Shown one piece after another: positions 1 through 7,178 of a stretch of 64,000 bases of DNA. The position numbers and the translations under genes were made by a program. The notes beneath the pieces were generated by a model. That model was not told where the DNA came from, made no database searches, and was given only the letters and a program-made list of their open reading frames with translations. The DNA lies in contig NZ_JAMHGA010000044.1 in the NCBI RefSeq assembly GCF_023660105.1, positions 1 to 64,000 on the forward strand, written 5' to 3'. Each line of letters starts with the position of its first letter. Within the stretch, counting starts at the first letter, position 1. This DNA is from Desulfovibrio aminophilus (GTDB lineage: Bacteria > Desulfobacterota > Desulfovibrionia > Desulfovibrionales > Desulfovibrionaceae).

Positions 1-37
1 CGCCGGGCCAAGGCCCGGCGGGCGCGCCGACGCATTG

Positions 38-66
38 AAAGGGGTCCAGGGGCCAGTGGCCCCTGG
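38..66 (-). terminator. Hairpin downstream of pdxA
   Basis: A perfect 9-bp inverted repeat (CCAGGGGCC, loop of 3, GGCCCCTGG; 46-66) lies 11 bases past the pdxA stop. On the minus strand it is followed by ACCCCTTTCAA, a poor uridine run, so it may be an inefficient terminator of the pdxA operon. A second hairpin of 9-bp arms sits at 1-20 at the window edge and may serve a gene outside the window. Confidence 0.45.
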
Positions 67-77
67 CCGCCGGAGGC

Positions 78-1058
78 CTATTTTCTTTCCTTCTCCACCA
101 ACTTCCCCAACAACTCGTAGGCCGCGACGAAGCTGTCCAGGCGGGCCTCGCCGGCGCCCACGAGGTCGTAGCCCGTGCCGTGGTCCGGGGAGGTGCGGGG
201 AAACGGCAGGCCCAGGGTGGTGTTCACGGCCTCGCCGAAGTGCAGGAGCTTGAGCGGGCCGAGGCCCTGGTCATGGTACATGGCCAGGACCGCCGAATAG
301 CGCCCCTTGGCCGCGAAGTGGAAGACCGTGTCCGCGGGCAGGGGCCCGGCCACGTCCAGGCCCAGGGCGCGGGCCTCCTCGATGGCCGGGGTGATGACCT
401 CGATCTCCTCGCGGCCGATGCGGCCCCACTCCCCGGCGTGGGGATTCAGGCCGCAGACCGCCACGGGCTCGGCCAGGCCCAGGCGGCGGACGAAGGCGTG
501 CGTCAGGAGCAGGCAGTTGAGCACGGCCTGGTGGGTGACGAGGCGCGGCACGTCGGCCAGCGGCGGATGGGTGGTGACCAGGCTCACGCGCAAGACCGGG
601 CCGCAGAGATGCATGCAATGGCCCTCGGGCCCGGTGCCCAGGCGCTCGGCCAGGAACTCCGTGTGGCCGGGGAAATCGAACCCGGCGGCCTGGAGCATGG
701 CCTTGTTCAGCGGACAGGTGAGCAGGCCGTGGGCCTGACCGGAGAGCAGGAAGCGCGTGGCCCACTCCAGGCTGATCCCGGCCGCGCGGCCTCCGGCCAC
801 GGTGGCCTGGCCGGGCGGCACGTCCAGACCGGCCAGTTCCGGCGGCTCGAAGAGATAGAGCCCCGGGCGTTCGGGCCGGGCGGAAGGATCATCCAGGCGT
901 TCATAGAAAGGCTCGCCCAGGCGCGCCAGGGCGGGCTCCGGGCCGATGAGGATCACCGGGCCCGTGGGCGCGACGGCGGTGAAGAAACGCCGGACCAGCT
1001 CCGGGCCGAGCCCTCCAGGGTCGCCCAGGGTCAGGCAGACGGTCTTGGTCATGGTCAT
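78..1058 (-). CDS. pdxA: 4-hydroxythreonine-4-phosphate dehydrogenase PdxA
   Basis: PdxA oxidises 4-phosphohydroxy-threonine in the DXP-dependent pathway to pyridoxal phosphate; it is a cytoplasmic metal- and NAD-dependent enzyme. The protein of about 326 residues opens with the typical [13 protein letters not shown] and carries [21 protein letters not shown] and [10 protein letters not shown], all family signatures. The first ATG overlaps the glgB stop (ATGA). A second ATG six bases on (1052) has AAGG at a better distance and may be the true start, giving 324 residues. It is last in the minus-strand run from glgA/glgB and is probably translationally coupled to glgB. Nothing in the sequence links it functionally to glycogen metabolism. 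Confidence 0.93.
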   Translation of the reverse strand: MTMTKTVCLTLGDPGGLGPELVRRFFTAVAPTGPVILIGPEPALARLGEPFYERLDDPSARPERPGLYLFEPPELAGLDVPPGQATVAGGRAAGISLEWATRFLLSGQAHGLLTCPLNKAMLQAAGFDFPGHTEFLAERLGTGPEGHCMHLCGPVLRVSLVTTHPPLADVPRLVTHQAVLNCLLLTHAFVRRLGLAEPVAVCGLNPHAGEWGRIGREEIEVITPAIEEARALGLDVAGPLPADTVFHFAAKGRYSAVLAMYHDQGLGPLKLLHFGEAVNTTLGLPFPRTSPDHGTGYDLVGAGEARLDSFVAAYELLGKLVEKERK

Positions 1059-2965
1059 CCTTGAGTGAAGGCGACGGCGGCCAGGGGCGGCAGGCTCAAG
1101 GACAGGCTCCAGCCCCGGCCCTCGCGGTGGAAGGCCTCGGCGCCGCCGTTGTTGCCCAGGTTGGAACCGCCGTAGATGGCGGCGTCGGAATTGAAGACCT
1201 CGCGCCACCAGCCCTGGCCGGGGCAGCGCATGGCGTAGCCCTGGCGCGGCACGGGCGTGAAGTTGAAGACCCAGAGCACGGGGGCCTGGCCCGGAGCCTT
1301 GCGGGCGAAGCCCAGGACCGAGGCGCGGCTGTCGGCGAAGTCCATCCACTCGAAGCCCTGCCAGGAGTGGTCCTCGCGGTGCATGACCGGGAGGTCGCGG
1401 AGCAGGCGGTTCAGGTCGCCCACCAGCCGGGAGATGCCGGTGTGGGTGTCGAAGCTGTGCAGAATCCAGTCCAGCTCGGCCTGGGAGTTCCACTCGTTCC
1501 ACTGGCCGAACTCGCCCCCCATGAACAGGAGCTTCTTGCCCGGATGCGCCCACTGGTAGGCCAGGAGCAGCCGCAGGTTGGCGAACTGCTGCCACATGTC
1601 GCCGGGCATCTTGGAGAGCAGCGCGCCCTTGCCGTGGACCACCTCGTCGTGGGACAGCGGCAGGACGAAGTTCTCGGTGAAGGCGTAGATCATGGAAAAA
1701 GTCAGCTTGTTCTGGTGAAAGCTGCGGTGGATGGGCTCGTAGTGGAAATAGTCCAGGGTGTCGTTCATCCAGCCCATGTTCCACTTGAAGGTGAAACCCA
1801 GGCCGCCGGTGTAGGTGGGCCGGGAGACTCCTGCCCAGGCCGTGGACTCCTCGGCGATCATGGCCGCGCCGGGAAAGTGGGCGTGGACCACGGTGTTCAG
1901 CTCCTGGAGCAGGTGGATGGCCTCCAGGTTCTCGTTCCCGCCGAAGGCGTTGGGAATCCACTCCCCTTCCTTGCGGGAGTAGTCCAGATACAGCATGGAG
2001 GCCACGGCGTCGATGCGCAGCCCGTCGATGTGAAATTCCTTGAGCCAGTAAAGGGCGTTGGCCAGCAGGAAGTTCTTCACCTCGTTGCGGCCGTAGTTGA
2101 AGATGTAGGTGCCCCAGTCCGGGTGCTCGCCCTTGCGCGGGTCCATGTGCTCGTAGAGCGCCGTGCCGTCGAAGCGGCCGAGGCACCAGTCGTCCTTGGG
2201 GAAGTGCCCCGGAACCCAGTCCAGGATCACGCCGAGGCCCGCTTGGTGGCAGTGGTCGATGAAGTCCTTGAGGTCTTCGGGGCGGCCGAAGCGCGAGGTG
2301 GGGGCGAAGTAGTGGCTGGTCTGATACCCCCAGGACTCGTCCAAGGGGTGCTCGGCCAGGGGCATGAACTGGATGTGGGTGAAGCCCAGGTCGCGGACGT
2401 AGGGAATGAGCTCGTCGGCCAACTCGGACCAGGTAAGAAAACGGCCGTCGCGGCGACGCCAGGAACCCGCGTGGACCTCGTAGACCGACATGGGCTCGTG
2501 CAGGCGGGGCCCGGTTTCCCGCCGGGCGGCCATCCAATCCTGGTCGCGCCACTCGTGGTTGTCCAGGCTCCAGGCCACGGCCGCGTTGCCCGGACGCATC
2601 TCGGCGAAGAAGGCCATGGGGTCGGTCTTCAGGGCCAGGTGGCCGGACTGGTGGCGCACGGCGTACTTGTAGAGCGTCCCCTGGCCGAGTCCGGGGATGA
2701 ACCCGGCCCAGATGCCCGAGGAGCCCACGGGGTGCAGGTGGTGGCGTTCGCTGTGCCAGCCGTTGAAGTCCCCGACCACGCTCACCGCGCGGGCGTTGGG
2801 CGCCCAGACCGCGAAGCGGTAGCCCGGGAGGCCCGCGGCCTCGCCTTCGTCGGGGGTGCGCGGATGCGCCCCGAGGATGCGATAGAGATCCCAGTGTTCG
2901 CCCCGGCCGAAGAGGTGCAGGTCGAAGGGGGGGATGTAGACCGGAATGGTCCGGGACGTGTTCAC
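1055..2965 (-). CDS. glgB: 1,4-alpha-glucan branching enzyme GlgB
   Basis: GlgB transfers alpha-1,4-glucan segments to alpha-1,6 positions during glycogen synthesis. The product of about 636 residues has an N-terminal CBM48-like region ([20 protein letters not shown]), then a GH13 barrel with [12 protein letters not shown] (nucleophile Asp) and AEESTAW (acid/base Glu), and [12 protein letters not shown]. The GTG start at 2965 was chosen because it lies 2 bases after the stop of the small upstream gene and the protein then begins with sequence expected for the family; the frame is open to 3061, but that extension overlaps the small gene. The stop overlaps pdxA. It is slightly shorter than the roughly 730-residue E. 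coli enzyme, lacking its extra N-terminal module. Confidence 0.94.
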   Translation of the reverse strand: MNTSRTIPVYIPPFDLHLFGRGEHWDLYRILGAHPRTPDEGEAAGLPGYRFAVWAPNARAVSVVGDFNGWHSERHHLHPVGSSGIWAGFIPGLGQGTLYKYAVRHQSGHLALKTDPMAFFAEMRPGNAAVAWSLDNHEWRDQDWMAARRETGPRLHEPMSVYEVHAGSWRRRDGRFLTWSELADELIPYVRDLGFTHIQFMPLAEHPLDESWGYQTSHYFAPTSRFGRPEDLKDFIDHCHQAGLGVILDWVPGHFPKDDWCLGRFDGTALYEHMDPRKGEHPDWGTYIFNYGRNEVKNFLLANALYWLKEFHIDGLRIDAVASMLYLDYSRKEGEWIPNAFGGNENLEAIHLLQELNTVVHAHFPGAAMIAEESTAWAGVSRPTYTGGLGFTFKWNMGWMNDTLDYFHYEPIHRSFHQNKLTFSMIYAFTENFVLPLSHDEVVHGKGALLSKMPGDMWQQFANLRLLLAYQWAHPGKKLLFMGGEFGQWNEWNSQAELDWILHSFDTHTGISRLVGDLNRLLRDLPVMHREDHSWQGFEWMDFADSRASVLGFARKAPGQAPVLWVFNFTPVPRQGYAMRCPGQGWWREVFNSDAAIYGGSNLGNNGGAEAFHREGRGWSLSLSLPPLAAVAFTQG

Positions 2966-2967
2966 TG

Positions 2968-3171
2968 TCAGTTTTCTTCGGAAGCGGACTGCTTCATGCA
3001 GTCGTCGTAGAAGAGGCACTCCGACTGGTCGCAGAACCCTCCATCGGCGCGGCCGTAGCAATCGAAGTTGCCCTCCGCCCTCTGGATGGCGCGAATGGCG
3101 TCCTTTTTGCTCATGTTCCCGATCTTGACTTCCTTCCTCCTGGCCATGGCGCGGACGTCCTGCATCTTCAT
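2968..3171 (-). CDS. Small cysteine-rich protein with SAP-like N-terminus
   Basis: A 67-residue protein overlapped by a much longer uninterrupted frame that is a shadow. Residues 1-34 form two short basic helices ([26 protein letters not shown]), a pattern like SAP or Rho-N nucleic-acid-binding motifs. The C-terminal half has four cysteines (C38, C47, C52, C58), suited to a metal or redox site. The ATG at 3171 has AAAGGAGC at normal distance. It lies 2 bases before glgB and follows its own promoter-like sequence, so it should be cotranscribed with glgB and pdxA. Similar small proteins occur in deltaproteobacteria to my knowledge; function unknown. A regulatory or RNA-binding role is a guess from the SAP-like part. 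Confidence 0.75.
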   Translation of the reverse strand: MKMQDVRAMARRKEVKIGNMSKKDAIRAIQRAEGNFDCYGRADGGFCDQSECLFYDDCMKQSASEEN

Positions 3172-3183
3172 TGCCCTGCTCCT

Positions 3184-3255
3184 TTGGGTCCTGGACCCAA
3201 CAAGCGGTTTTGCCTCAATACCCGCGAATATAGTCATTCCCGCAACGGCAGGCAA
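3184..3255 (-). promoter_or_regulatory. Promoter and 17-bp palindromic operator candidate before the small gene and glgB
   Basis: On the minus strand, TTGCCT (3255-3250), a 17-bp spacer and TATATT (3232-3227) make a fair sigma-70 promoter, with a start near 3220. Downstream at 3200-3184 is the perfect palindrome TTGGGTCC-A-GGACCCAA, directly before the ribosome binding site. It could be a repressor operator or a small RNA hairpin that controls translation of the small gene and glgB. No regulator is identified. Confidence 0.5.
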
Positions 3256-3284
3256 GGCCGTCACGAAATCTTCACCCGACGGGC

Positions 3285-4748
3285 CTATGCCAGCCGGGCG
3301 CCGATGTCCTGATAGAGCTTGATGTAATCCCCGGCGGAGCGGTCCCAGGTGAAGGCCTGGTGCATGGCCCGGTCCACCATTCCGGCCCAGGCGTGCTTGT
3401 CTTCCTTCCAGAGCTTGATGGCCAGGTTGATGGTCCAGAGGAACTGCTCGGCCGAGGGCTCGGCGAAGGTGAAGCCCGTGGCCGCCGGATCGGGATAGGG
3501 CACGATGGTGTCGATGAGCCCGCCCACGGCCGTGGCCACGGGAATGGCCCCGAAGCGCAGGGCGTACATCTGGGTCAGGCCGCAGGGCTCGTAGCGCGAG
3601 GGCATGAGGAAGATGTCCGACCCGGCCTGGATGCGGTGGGCCAGATCCTCGGAATAGCCCACCACCACGGCCAGACGGCCGGGGTATTCCTCGATGAGTT
3701 CCATCAGCCGCGCCTCGTGCTTGAGATTGCCCTCGCCGAGGGCCACCACGCCCACCTGCTTCTTCATCAGCCTGGGGATGATGCCGATGAGCAGGTCGAT
3801 GCCCTTCTGGCCGCGCATGCGGCCGATGAAGCTCAACAGCGGCTTGTCCTCGAGCTGGTCCGAAAGATAGAGTTCGCGGATGAGGGACTTCTTGCACTCG
3901 CGCTTCCCGGAGGGATCGCCGACGTCGTAGGAGCAGGACAGGAACTTGTCGCCGTCCGGGTCCCAGACGTCGTAGTCCGCGCCGTTGAGGATGCCCCGCA
4001 GCACGGGCCGCCGCTTGTTCAGGATGCCCTCCAGGCCGCAGCCGAACTGGGGCGTGAGAATCTCCCTGGCGTAGGAGGGGCTCACCGTGGTCACGGCGTC
4101 GGCGTAGGCGATGCCCGCCTTGAGCAGGTTGAAGTCCCCGAAATACTCGGCCCCGTCCATGTGCCAGGCCGCGTGGTCCAGGCCGCATTCCCAGAACAGG
4201 CGCGAGGAGAAGCGGCCCTGGAAGGCCAGGTTGTGGATGGTCATGACCGTGCGGGTGTCGGCCCAGCGCGGGTCCTTCTTGCGCAGGAACCAGACATAGG
4301 CCGGAGCCAGGGCGGTCTGCCAGTCGTGGGCGTGGATCACGGCCGGGGGCTCGGGCAGCCGGGAGGCGAACTCCAGCGCGGCCCGGCAGAAGAAATTGAA
4401 TCGCTCGCAGTTGTCGAAGTAGTCGCCGTCGTAGGTATTGTAATAGAAGCGGCGGTCGAAGTACTCGCCCCGGGCCAGGAAGTAGACCGGCATGCCGTGG
4501 TAGTCGGTCTGGTAAACGTCGGCCGTGACCGGGGGCCAGGGATAGCCCACGGGAATGTGCGACTGGGTCAGGCGGAGCTTGTAACCCGCGGTGGACAGGC
4601 GGCCGTACATGGGTGTGAGAACCGCCGTGTTGATCCCCTTGCGGTGCAGCGCCAGGGGCAGCGCGCCGAGCACGTCGCCCAGTCCGCCGGTCTTGGAAAA
4701 GGGATACATCTCCGAGGTGAGGAAGAGGACGAGGGGCTTTCCGGCCAT
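3285..4748 (-). CDS. glgA: Glycogen synthase GlgA
   Basis: GlgA adds glucose from ADP-glucose to the non-reducing end of glycogen. The 487-residue length is normal for bacterial GT5 enzymes. The N-terminal KTGGLGDV loop binds the nucleotide sugar; [18 protein letters not shown] and the C-terminal [17 protein letters not shown] are classic GT5 motifs. The start codon lies 8 bases from the end of the Nudix gene, so the two are probably cotranscribed. glgB follows after 113 bases with a separate promoter candidate. No glgC is present in the window. Confidence 0.96.
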   Translation of the reverse strand: MAGKPLVLFLTSEMYPFSKTGGLGDVLGALPLALHRKGINTAVLTPMYGRLSTAGYKLRLTQSHIPVGYPWPPVTADVYQTDYHGMPVYFLARGEYFDRRFYYNTYDGDYFDNCERFNFFCRAALEFASRLPEPPAVIHAHDWQTALAPAYVWFLRKKDPRWADTRTVMTIHNLAFQGRFSSRLFWECGLDHAAWHMDGAEYFGDFNLLKAGIAYADAVTTVSPSYAREILTPQFGCGLEGILNKRRPVLRGILNGADYDVWDPDGDKFLSCSYDVGDPSGKRECKKSLIRELYLSDQLEDKPLLSFIGRMRGQKGIDLLIGIIPRLMKKQVGVVALGEGNLKHEARLMELIEEYPGRLAVVVGYSEDLAHRIQAGSDIFLMPSRYEPCGLTQMYALRFGAIPVATAVGGLIDTIVPYPDPAATGFTFAEPSAEQFLWTINLAIKLWKEDKHAWAGMVDRAMHQAFTWDRSAGDYIKLYQDIGARLA

Positions 4749-4755
4749 GGCTCTC

Positions 4756-5238
4756 TCACGACCCGGGCGAGCCGGGGCTTGCGGCGCCGGGGTCGCGGCG
4801 TCCGAGATCGCGGGCGAAGTCGCCGAGGATGCGGGCGTGGTCGAAGGCCAGCGGCGGCAAGGCGTCCAGGGGGAAGAAGCGGGCCGAGCGGGCGTCGTCG
4901 CCGCCTCGTGGTTCGGCCGGATTCTCGGCCTGGGCCGTGTAGACCACGCTCAGGGTGTGCCCCCTCGGGTCGCGGGCCGGGTCGGAATAAACCCCCAGCA
5001 GGCCCGTGAGGACCACGCGCAGACCGGTTTCCTCCCGCGCCTCGCGCACGGCGGCCTGCTCGCAGGTCTCGCCCCGGTCCACGAACCCTCCCGGCAGGGC
5101 CCAGCCCAGGGGTGGGTTGGCCCGCTCCACCAGGACCACACCCCGCGAAGGGTCGAAGATCACGGCGTCCACCGTGGGCAGGGGATTGCGCGGCTCCGGC
5201 AAGGCAGCCCCGCAATGCGGGCATTTCCGATCGTTCAT
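4756..5238 (-). CDS. Nudix hydrolase
   Basis: A 160-residue Nudix hydrolase, cleaving nucleoside diphosphates linked to another group. The Nudix box runs from [18 protein letters not shown] to REETGL (about residues 50-72) with the expected REXXEE glutamates. A CPHCG pair (C6, C9) at the N-terminus looks like half of a zinc ribbon. I prefer the ATG at 5238 over the upstream ATG at 5280 because the latter would fall 6 bases from the predicted transcription start and adds non-conserved sequence; neither has a good Shine-Dalgarno. Position before glgA suggests an ADP-sugar or ADP-ribose substrate, but this is inference. Confidence 0.85.
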   Translation of the reverse strand: MNDRKCPHCGAALPEPRNPLPTVDAVIFDPSRGVVLVERANPPLGWALPGGFVDRGETCEQAAVREAREETGLRVVLTGLLGVYSDPARDPRGHTLSVVYTAQAENPAEPRGGDDARSARFFPLDALPPLAFDHARILGDFARDLGRRDPGAASPGSPGS

Positions 5239-5292
5239 CGTGTCGGGTATCCACTTTCGGGGCCGGCAGCCCCGCCGCATCGCATTCTTTGT

Positions 5293-5321
5293 ATCATACC
5301 GGAACTATTGTTACCGCACAA
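5293..5321 (-). promoter_or_regulatory. Promoter candidate for nudix-glgA
   Basis: Minus-strand TTGTGC (5321-5316), 17-bp spacer, TATGAT (5298-5293). The -10 box matches 5 of 6 bases and the -35 box only 3. Predicted start near 5286, leaving a leader of about 48 bases to the ATG at 5238. Confidence 0.4.
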
Positions 5322-5397
5322 TGACACGAAAGACGGGAAAAAAGCGCACCATAGAGATTATCATACGCGGCGGGGGAAGTCTCGACCAAACCCGCTG

Positions 5398-5465
5398 AAA
5401 ACGAAAAGGCTTCCGGGGACCGTCCCCGGAAGCCCGTTTCGTGCTTCGGTGCAAAAGAAAGGATG
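5398..5465 (-). ncRNA. Putative sigma-54-dependent small RNA, copy 1
   Basis: Predicted to start 12 bases after the -12 element (near 5465) and to end in the uridine run at 5407-5398, about 68 nt. The 5' part reads AUCCUUUCUUUUGC, an unpaired pyrimidine tract complementary to purine-rich ribosome binding sites. The 3' end is a 12-13 bp stem (5434-5408) followed by UUUUCGUUUU, a strong intrinsic terminator. No start codon with a reading frame fits. Promoter and terminator only 40 bases apart are best explained by a regulatory RNA. No resemblance to a named RNA family was recognised. Confidence 0.68.
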
Positions 5466-5473
5466 CTTGAGCC

Positions 5474-5492
5474 ATAGCAGGGAGCGTGCCAA
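5474..5492 (-). promoter_or_regulatory. Sigma-54 promoter, copy 1
   Basis: The minus strand reads TTGGCACGCTCCCTGCTAT from 5492 to 5474. The GG (-25/-24) and GC (-13/-12) are separated by exactly 10 bases, and the first eight bases match the -24 consensus fully. The same 19 bases recur unchanged in all three repeat copies. Such promoters need RpoN and an ATP-dependent enhancer-binding protein. Confidence 0.82.
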
Positions 5493-5603
5493 CTCCAGGG
5501 AGCATGTGCACATTTCCTTTTTATTCAATGAATCCAGCATGAAGGATGCACAGATCGCAACACCCGGCCCAACACGCCGGGAGGCGAAACGGTTCCAGTT
5601 TTT

Positions 5604-5614
5604 GCACCTCGTGC
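5604..5614. promoter_or_regulatory. Inverted repeat, possible enhancer-binding site, copy 1
   Basis: GCAC-CTC-GTGC, centred about 144 bases upstream of the predicted start of RNA copy 1, lies in a conserved stretch of roughly 35 bases. Distance and symmetry suit an upstream activator site for a sigma-54 enhancer-binding protein. A second palindrome, ATGTGCACAT (5504-5513), lies just upstream of the -24 box. Confidence 0.4.
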
Positions 5615-5771
5615 TCGCTCTTGAGTCTCGGGCGGCGGCACTATCGACCATAACCGCATGTTTTCACTTGAAAATATAAATTCTGCCCGGACCAGGGCCC
5701 GGGGAGGAAAAAACTGAACCGGCCCGGCCAGGCTCCGCTCCGGACCCGTGGCGCGGGAACGCCGGACGCTG

Positions 5772-5840
5772 AAAAACGAAAAGGCTTCCGAGGACCGTCC
5801 CCGGAAGCCCGTTTCGTGCTTCGGTGCAAAAGAAAGGATG
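5772..5840 (-). ncRNA. Putative sigma-54-dependent small RNA, copy 2
   Basis: The same predicted RNA as copy 1, ending with the stem at 5809-5783 and the uridine run to about 5772. Between predicted start and terminator it is identical to copy 1. The single change inside the stem (plus-strand G to A at 5791) gives a G-U pair in the minus-strand RNA but an A-C mismatch on the plus strand, so the structure is kept only in the minus-strand transcript. Confidence 0.68.
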
Positions 5841-5848
5841 CTTAAGTC

Positions 5849-5867
5849 ATAGCAGGGAGCGTGCCAA
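5849..5867 (-). promoter_or_regulatory. Sigma-54 promoter, copy 2
   Basis: Identical 19-base -24/-12 element to copy 1, read 5867 to 5849 on the minus strand. The bases between it and the predicted start carry two substitutions relative to copy 1, while the promoter itself has none. Confidence 0.82.
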
Positions 5868-5978
5868 CTCCAGGACGTATGCGCACATTTATTTTTTATT
5901 CAATGAATCCAGCATGAAGAATACACAGATCGCAACTCCCGGCCCAGCACGCCAGGGGGCGAAACGGTTCCAGTTTTT

Positions 5979-5989
5979 GCACCTCGTGC
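5979..5989. promoter_or_regulatory. Inverted repeat, possible enhancer-binding site, copy 2
   Basis: GCACCTCGTGC at the same -144 position relative to RNA copy 2 as in copy 1. The flanking sequence from about 5961 to 5999 is unchanged, although nearby bases have diverged. The palindrome next to the -24 box is here ATGCGCACAT (5879-5888). Confidence 0.4.
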
Positions 5990-6146
5990 TCGCTCTTGAG
6001 CCTTAATCGGCGGCATCAACAATCGCAATAGTTTGTTTTCACAGATAAATTTAAATTTCGCCCAGGCCCGGGCCCAGGGAGGAAAAAACTGAACCAGCCC
6101 GGCCAAGCTCCGCTCCAGACCCGTGGCGCGGGAACGCCGAACGCTG

Positions 6147-6214
6147 AAAACGAAAAGGCTTCCGAGGACCATCCCCGGAAGCCCATTTCGTGCTTCGGTG
6201 CAAAAGAAAGGATG
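6147..6214 (-). ncRNA. Putative sigma-54-dependent small RNA, copy 3
   Basis: Third copy, stem 6183-6157 and uridine run to about 6147. It has three changes relative to copy 1 in the terminator region; the stem change again converts a G-C pair to G-U in the minus-strand RNA and the others fall in the loop or outside the stem. The pyrimidine-rich 5' part is unchanged apart from one base at the predicted start. Confidence 0.66.
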
Positions 6215-6222
6215 TTTGAGTC

Positions 6223-6241
6223 ATAGCAGGGAGCGTGCCAA
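6223..6241 (-). promoter_or_regulatory. Sigma-54 promoter, copy 3
   Basis: Identical 19-base element, read 6241 to 6223 on the minus strand. Similarity to the repeat ends immediately upstream, so this copy has a different control region, including a consensus IHF site. Confidence 0.82.
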
Positions 6242-6280
6242 CCTCGGGCCCGTCCTTTGAAAAAATAAAACATCAAATAA

Positions 6281-6293
6281 TATCAATATATTA
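6281..6293 (+). promoter_or_regulatory. IHF-binding site candidate
   Basis: TATCAATATATTA fits the IHF consensus WATCAANNNNTTR at every defined position. It lies in an AT-rich stretch about 40-55 bases upstream of the -24 box of promoter copy 3, where IHF normally bends DNA to bring an enhancer-bound activator to sigma-54 polymerase. Copies 1 and 2 have AT-rich tracts in a similar place (5514-5530, 5888-5905) but no full consensus. Confidence 0.5.
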
Positions 6294-6355
6294 TGCATTT
6301 CCAACGACGCTCCGTCTACAAATGCGAAACCATGCCGCCGGGCCCATTTTTTGTA

Positions 6356-6396
6356 CACGCGAACCACGGCAGCCCGCGCCATAGGTCACGCGAACC
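6356..6396. promoter_or_regulatory. Direct repeats, possible activator sites for sRNA copy 3
   Basis: CACGCGAACC occurs at 6356-6365 and 6387-6396, 31 bp apart, about three helical turns on one DNA face. The first copy is 142-151 bases upstream of the predicted start of RNA copy 3, the same distance as the inverted repeats of copies 1 and 2. A paired activator site is plausible but untested. Confidence 0.3.
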
Positions 6397-6436
6397 GCAT
6401 CAACAACCAGTAATTGTTAATGAAATGAAAATTATG

Positions 6437-6455
6437 CCGCCCCCGGCGGGGACGG
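6437..6455 (-). terminator. Terminator candidate downstream of tsaC
   Basis: On the minus strand CCGTCCCC-GCC-GGGGGCGG forms an 8-bp stem with one G-U pair, about 20 bases after the tsaC stop. It is followed by CATAATTTTC, only a weak uridine run. Confidence 0.4.
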
Positions 6456-6473
6456 TTGAAAAAACAGGCCGGA

Positions 6474-7103
6474 TCAGTTCCCGGCCGAAACGCGGAATCC
6501 CTGGGCCTCCAGCTCCGAGACCGGCACGGCCCCGGCGCGGATGAGCCGCAGGCGGCCCGGGCCGTCCAGGGCCACCACGGTGGAAGGTGCGCCGCCCGAG
6601 GGCCAGGGCTTTTGATCCAGCACGAGGTCGGCCTGTACGGCGAGCACGGGGTCCAGTTCAGCCGGAACCCCCGCCGCTGGTTCCCCGCTCAGGTTGGCGC
6701 TGGTGGCCACCAGGGGCGCGCCCGTGGCCGAGCACAACGCGGCCGCCAAGGGATGGGCCGTGACGCGCACGGAGGTGAAGCCCGAGGCGTCCCGGACCGC
6801 CGTGGCCAGCCCCCGGGTGCGCACGAGGACCGAGAGCGGGCCGGGCCAGAAGCGTTCGCCCAGGCGCAAGACGTCCCCGGGCATCTCGCCGTCCAGGATG
6901 CGGCCGAGCCCGTCCATATCCGCCACCACCACGGGCAGGGGCTTGTTCTCGGGCCTGCCCTTGAGCCGCAGCACCCGGGACACGGCCGCGATGTTGCGGG
7001 CGTCGCAGCCCAAGGCGTAGAGCGTCTCCGTGGGGTAGACCAGGACGCCGCCGTGGAGCAGCGCGTCCACGGCGATGCGGATGTCGGTAAATTCCTCGCG
7101 CAT
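6474..7103 (-). CDS. tsaC: L-threonylcarbamoyladenylate synthase (Sua5/YrdC/TsaC family)
   Basis: The enzyme makes threonylcarbamoyl-AMP from threonine, bicarbonate and ATP, the first step of t6A37 tRNA modification. The 209-residue protein has the YrdC fold signatures PTETLYALGCDA, RLKGRPENKPLPV and TSANLSGEP. A much longer frame continues upstream to 8912, but that part is a shadow of the opposite-strand glycosyltransferase. The ATG at 7103 begins MREEFTD and aligns with family starts. It has no Shine-Dalgarno and coincides with the start predicted from the promoter at 7110-7138, so the mRNA may be leaderless. Confidence 0.92.
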   Translation of the reverse strand: MREEFTDIRIAVDALLHGGVLVYPTETLYALGCDARNIAAVSRVLRLKGRPENKPLPVVVADMDGLGRILDGEMPGDVLRLGERFWPGPLSVLVRTRGLATAVRDASGFTSVRVTAHPLAAALCSATGAPLVATSANLSGEPAAGVPAELDPVLAVQADLVLDQKPWPSGGAPSTVVALDGPGRLRLIRAGAVPVSELEAQGFRVSAGN

Positions 7104-7109
7104 GGGAAG

Positions 7110-7138
7110 CCTATAGACTCTCGCTTCCGGCTTTTCAA
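7110..7138 (-). promoter_or_regulatory. Promoter candidate for tsaC
   Basis: Minus-strand TTGAAA (7138-7133), exactly 17 bases, then TATAGG (7115-7110). Transcription would begin at about 7103, on or next to the tsaC start codon. Confidence 0.5.
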
Positions 7139-7178
7139 TGCCCGCCGTTTGCCGTAAAGCGGGAACCAGGAGGCCGCC

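Larger units (their letters stand above)
5394..6241. repeat. 374-375 bp tandem repeat, 2.3 copies, carrying sRNA genes
   Basis: Three direct copies start at 5394, 5768 and 6143, spaced 374 and 375 bp; the third stops at about 6241, just after its promoter. The first ~105 bp of each copy (terminator, putative RNA, sigma-54 promoter) differ by only a handful of substitutions, while the rest of the unit is looser, with the least conserved stretch at about 5627-5690 against 6001-6063. A second conserved block lies at the far end of each complete unit (5700-5767 and 6075-6142). There is no long open frame, no transposase and no terminal inverted repeat. The remaining gene-free bases of 5281-6473 hold the nudix promoter and an AT-rich control region. 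Confidence 0.9.

Noticed and set aside
1061-3010. 649-residue open frame opposite glgB, and many similar long antisense frames (for example 42017-44539, 47155-49662, 21943-23982)
   Set aside because: In very GC-rich DNA the strand opposite a gene stays open for long distances. These frames have shadow composition and lie on genes with clear family motifs on the other strand.
5394-6241. CRISPR array, REP element or insertion sequence
   Set aside because: The period is 375 bp, not 60-75; there are no short identical repeats with unique spacers, no transposase and no terminal inverted repeats. Promoter and terminator content explains the conserved part better.
5900-6276. Short minus-strand frames of 60-96 codons inside the tandem repeat
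   Set aside because: They run through the terminator stems and the promoter elements, lack ribosome binding sites, and are not kept in frame between copies.
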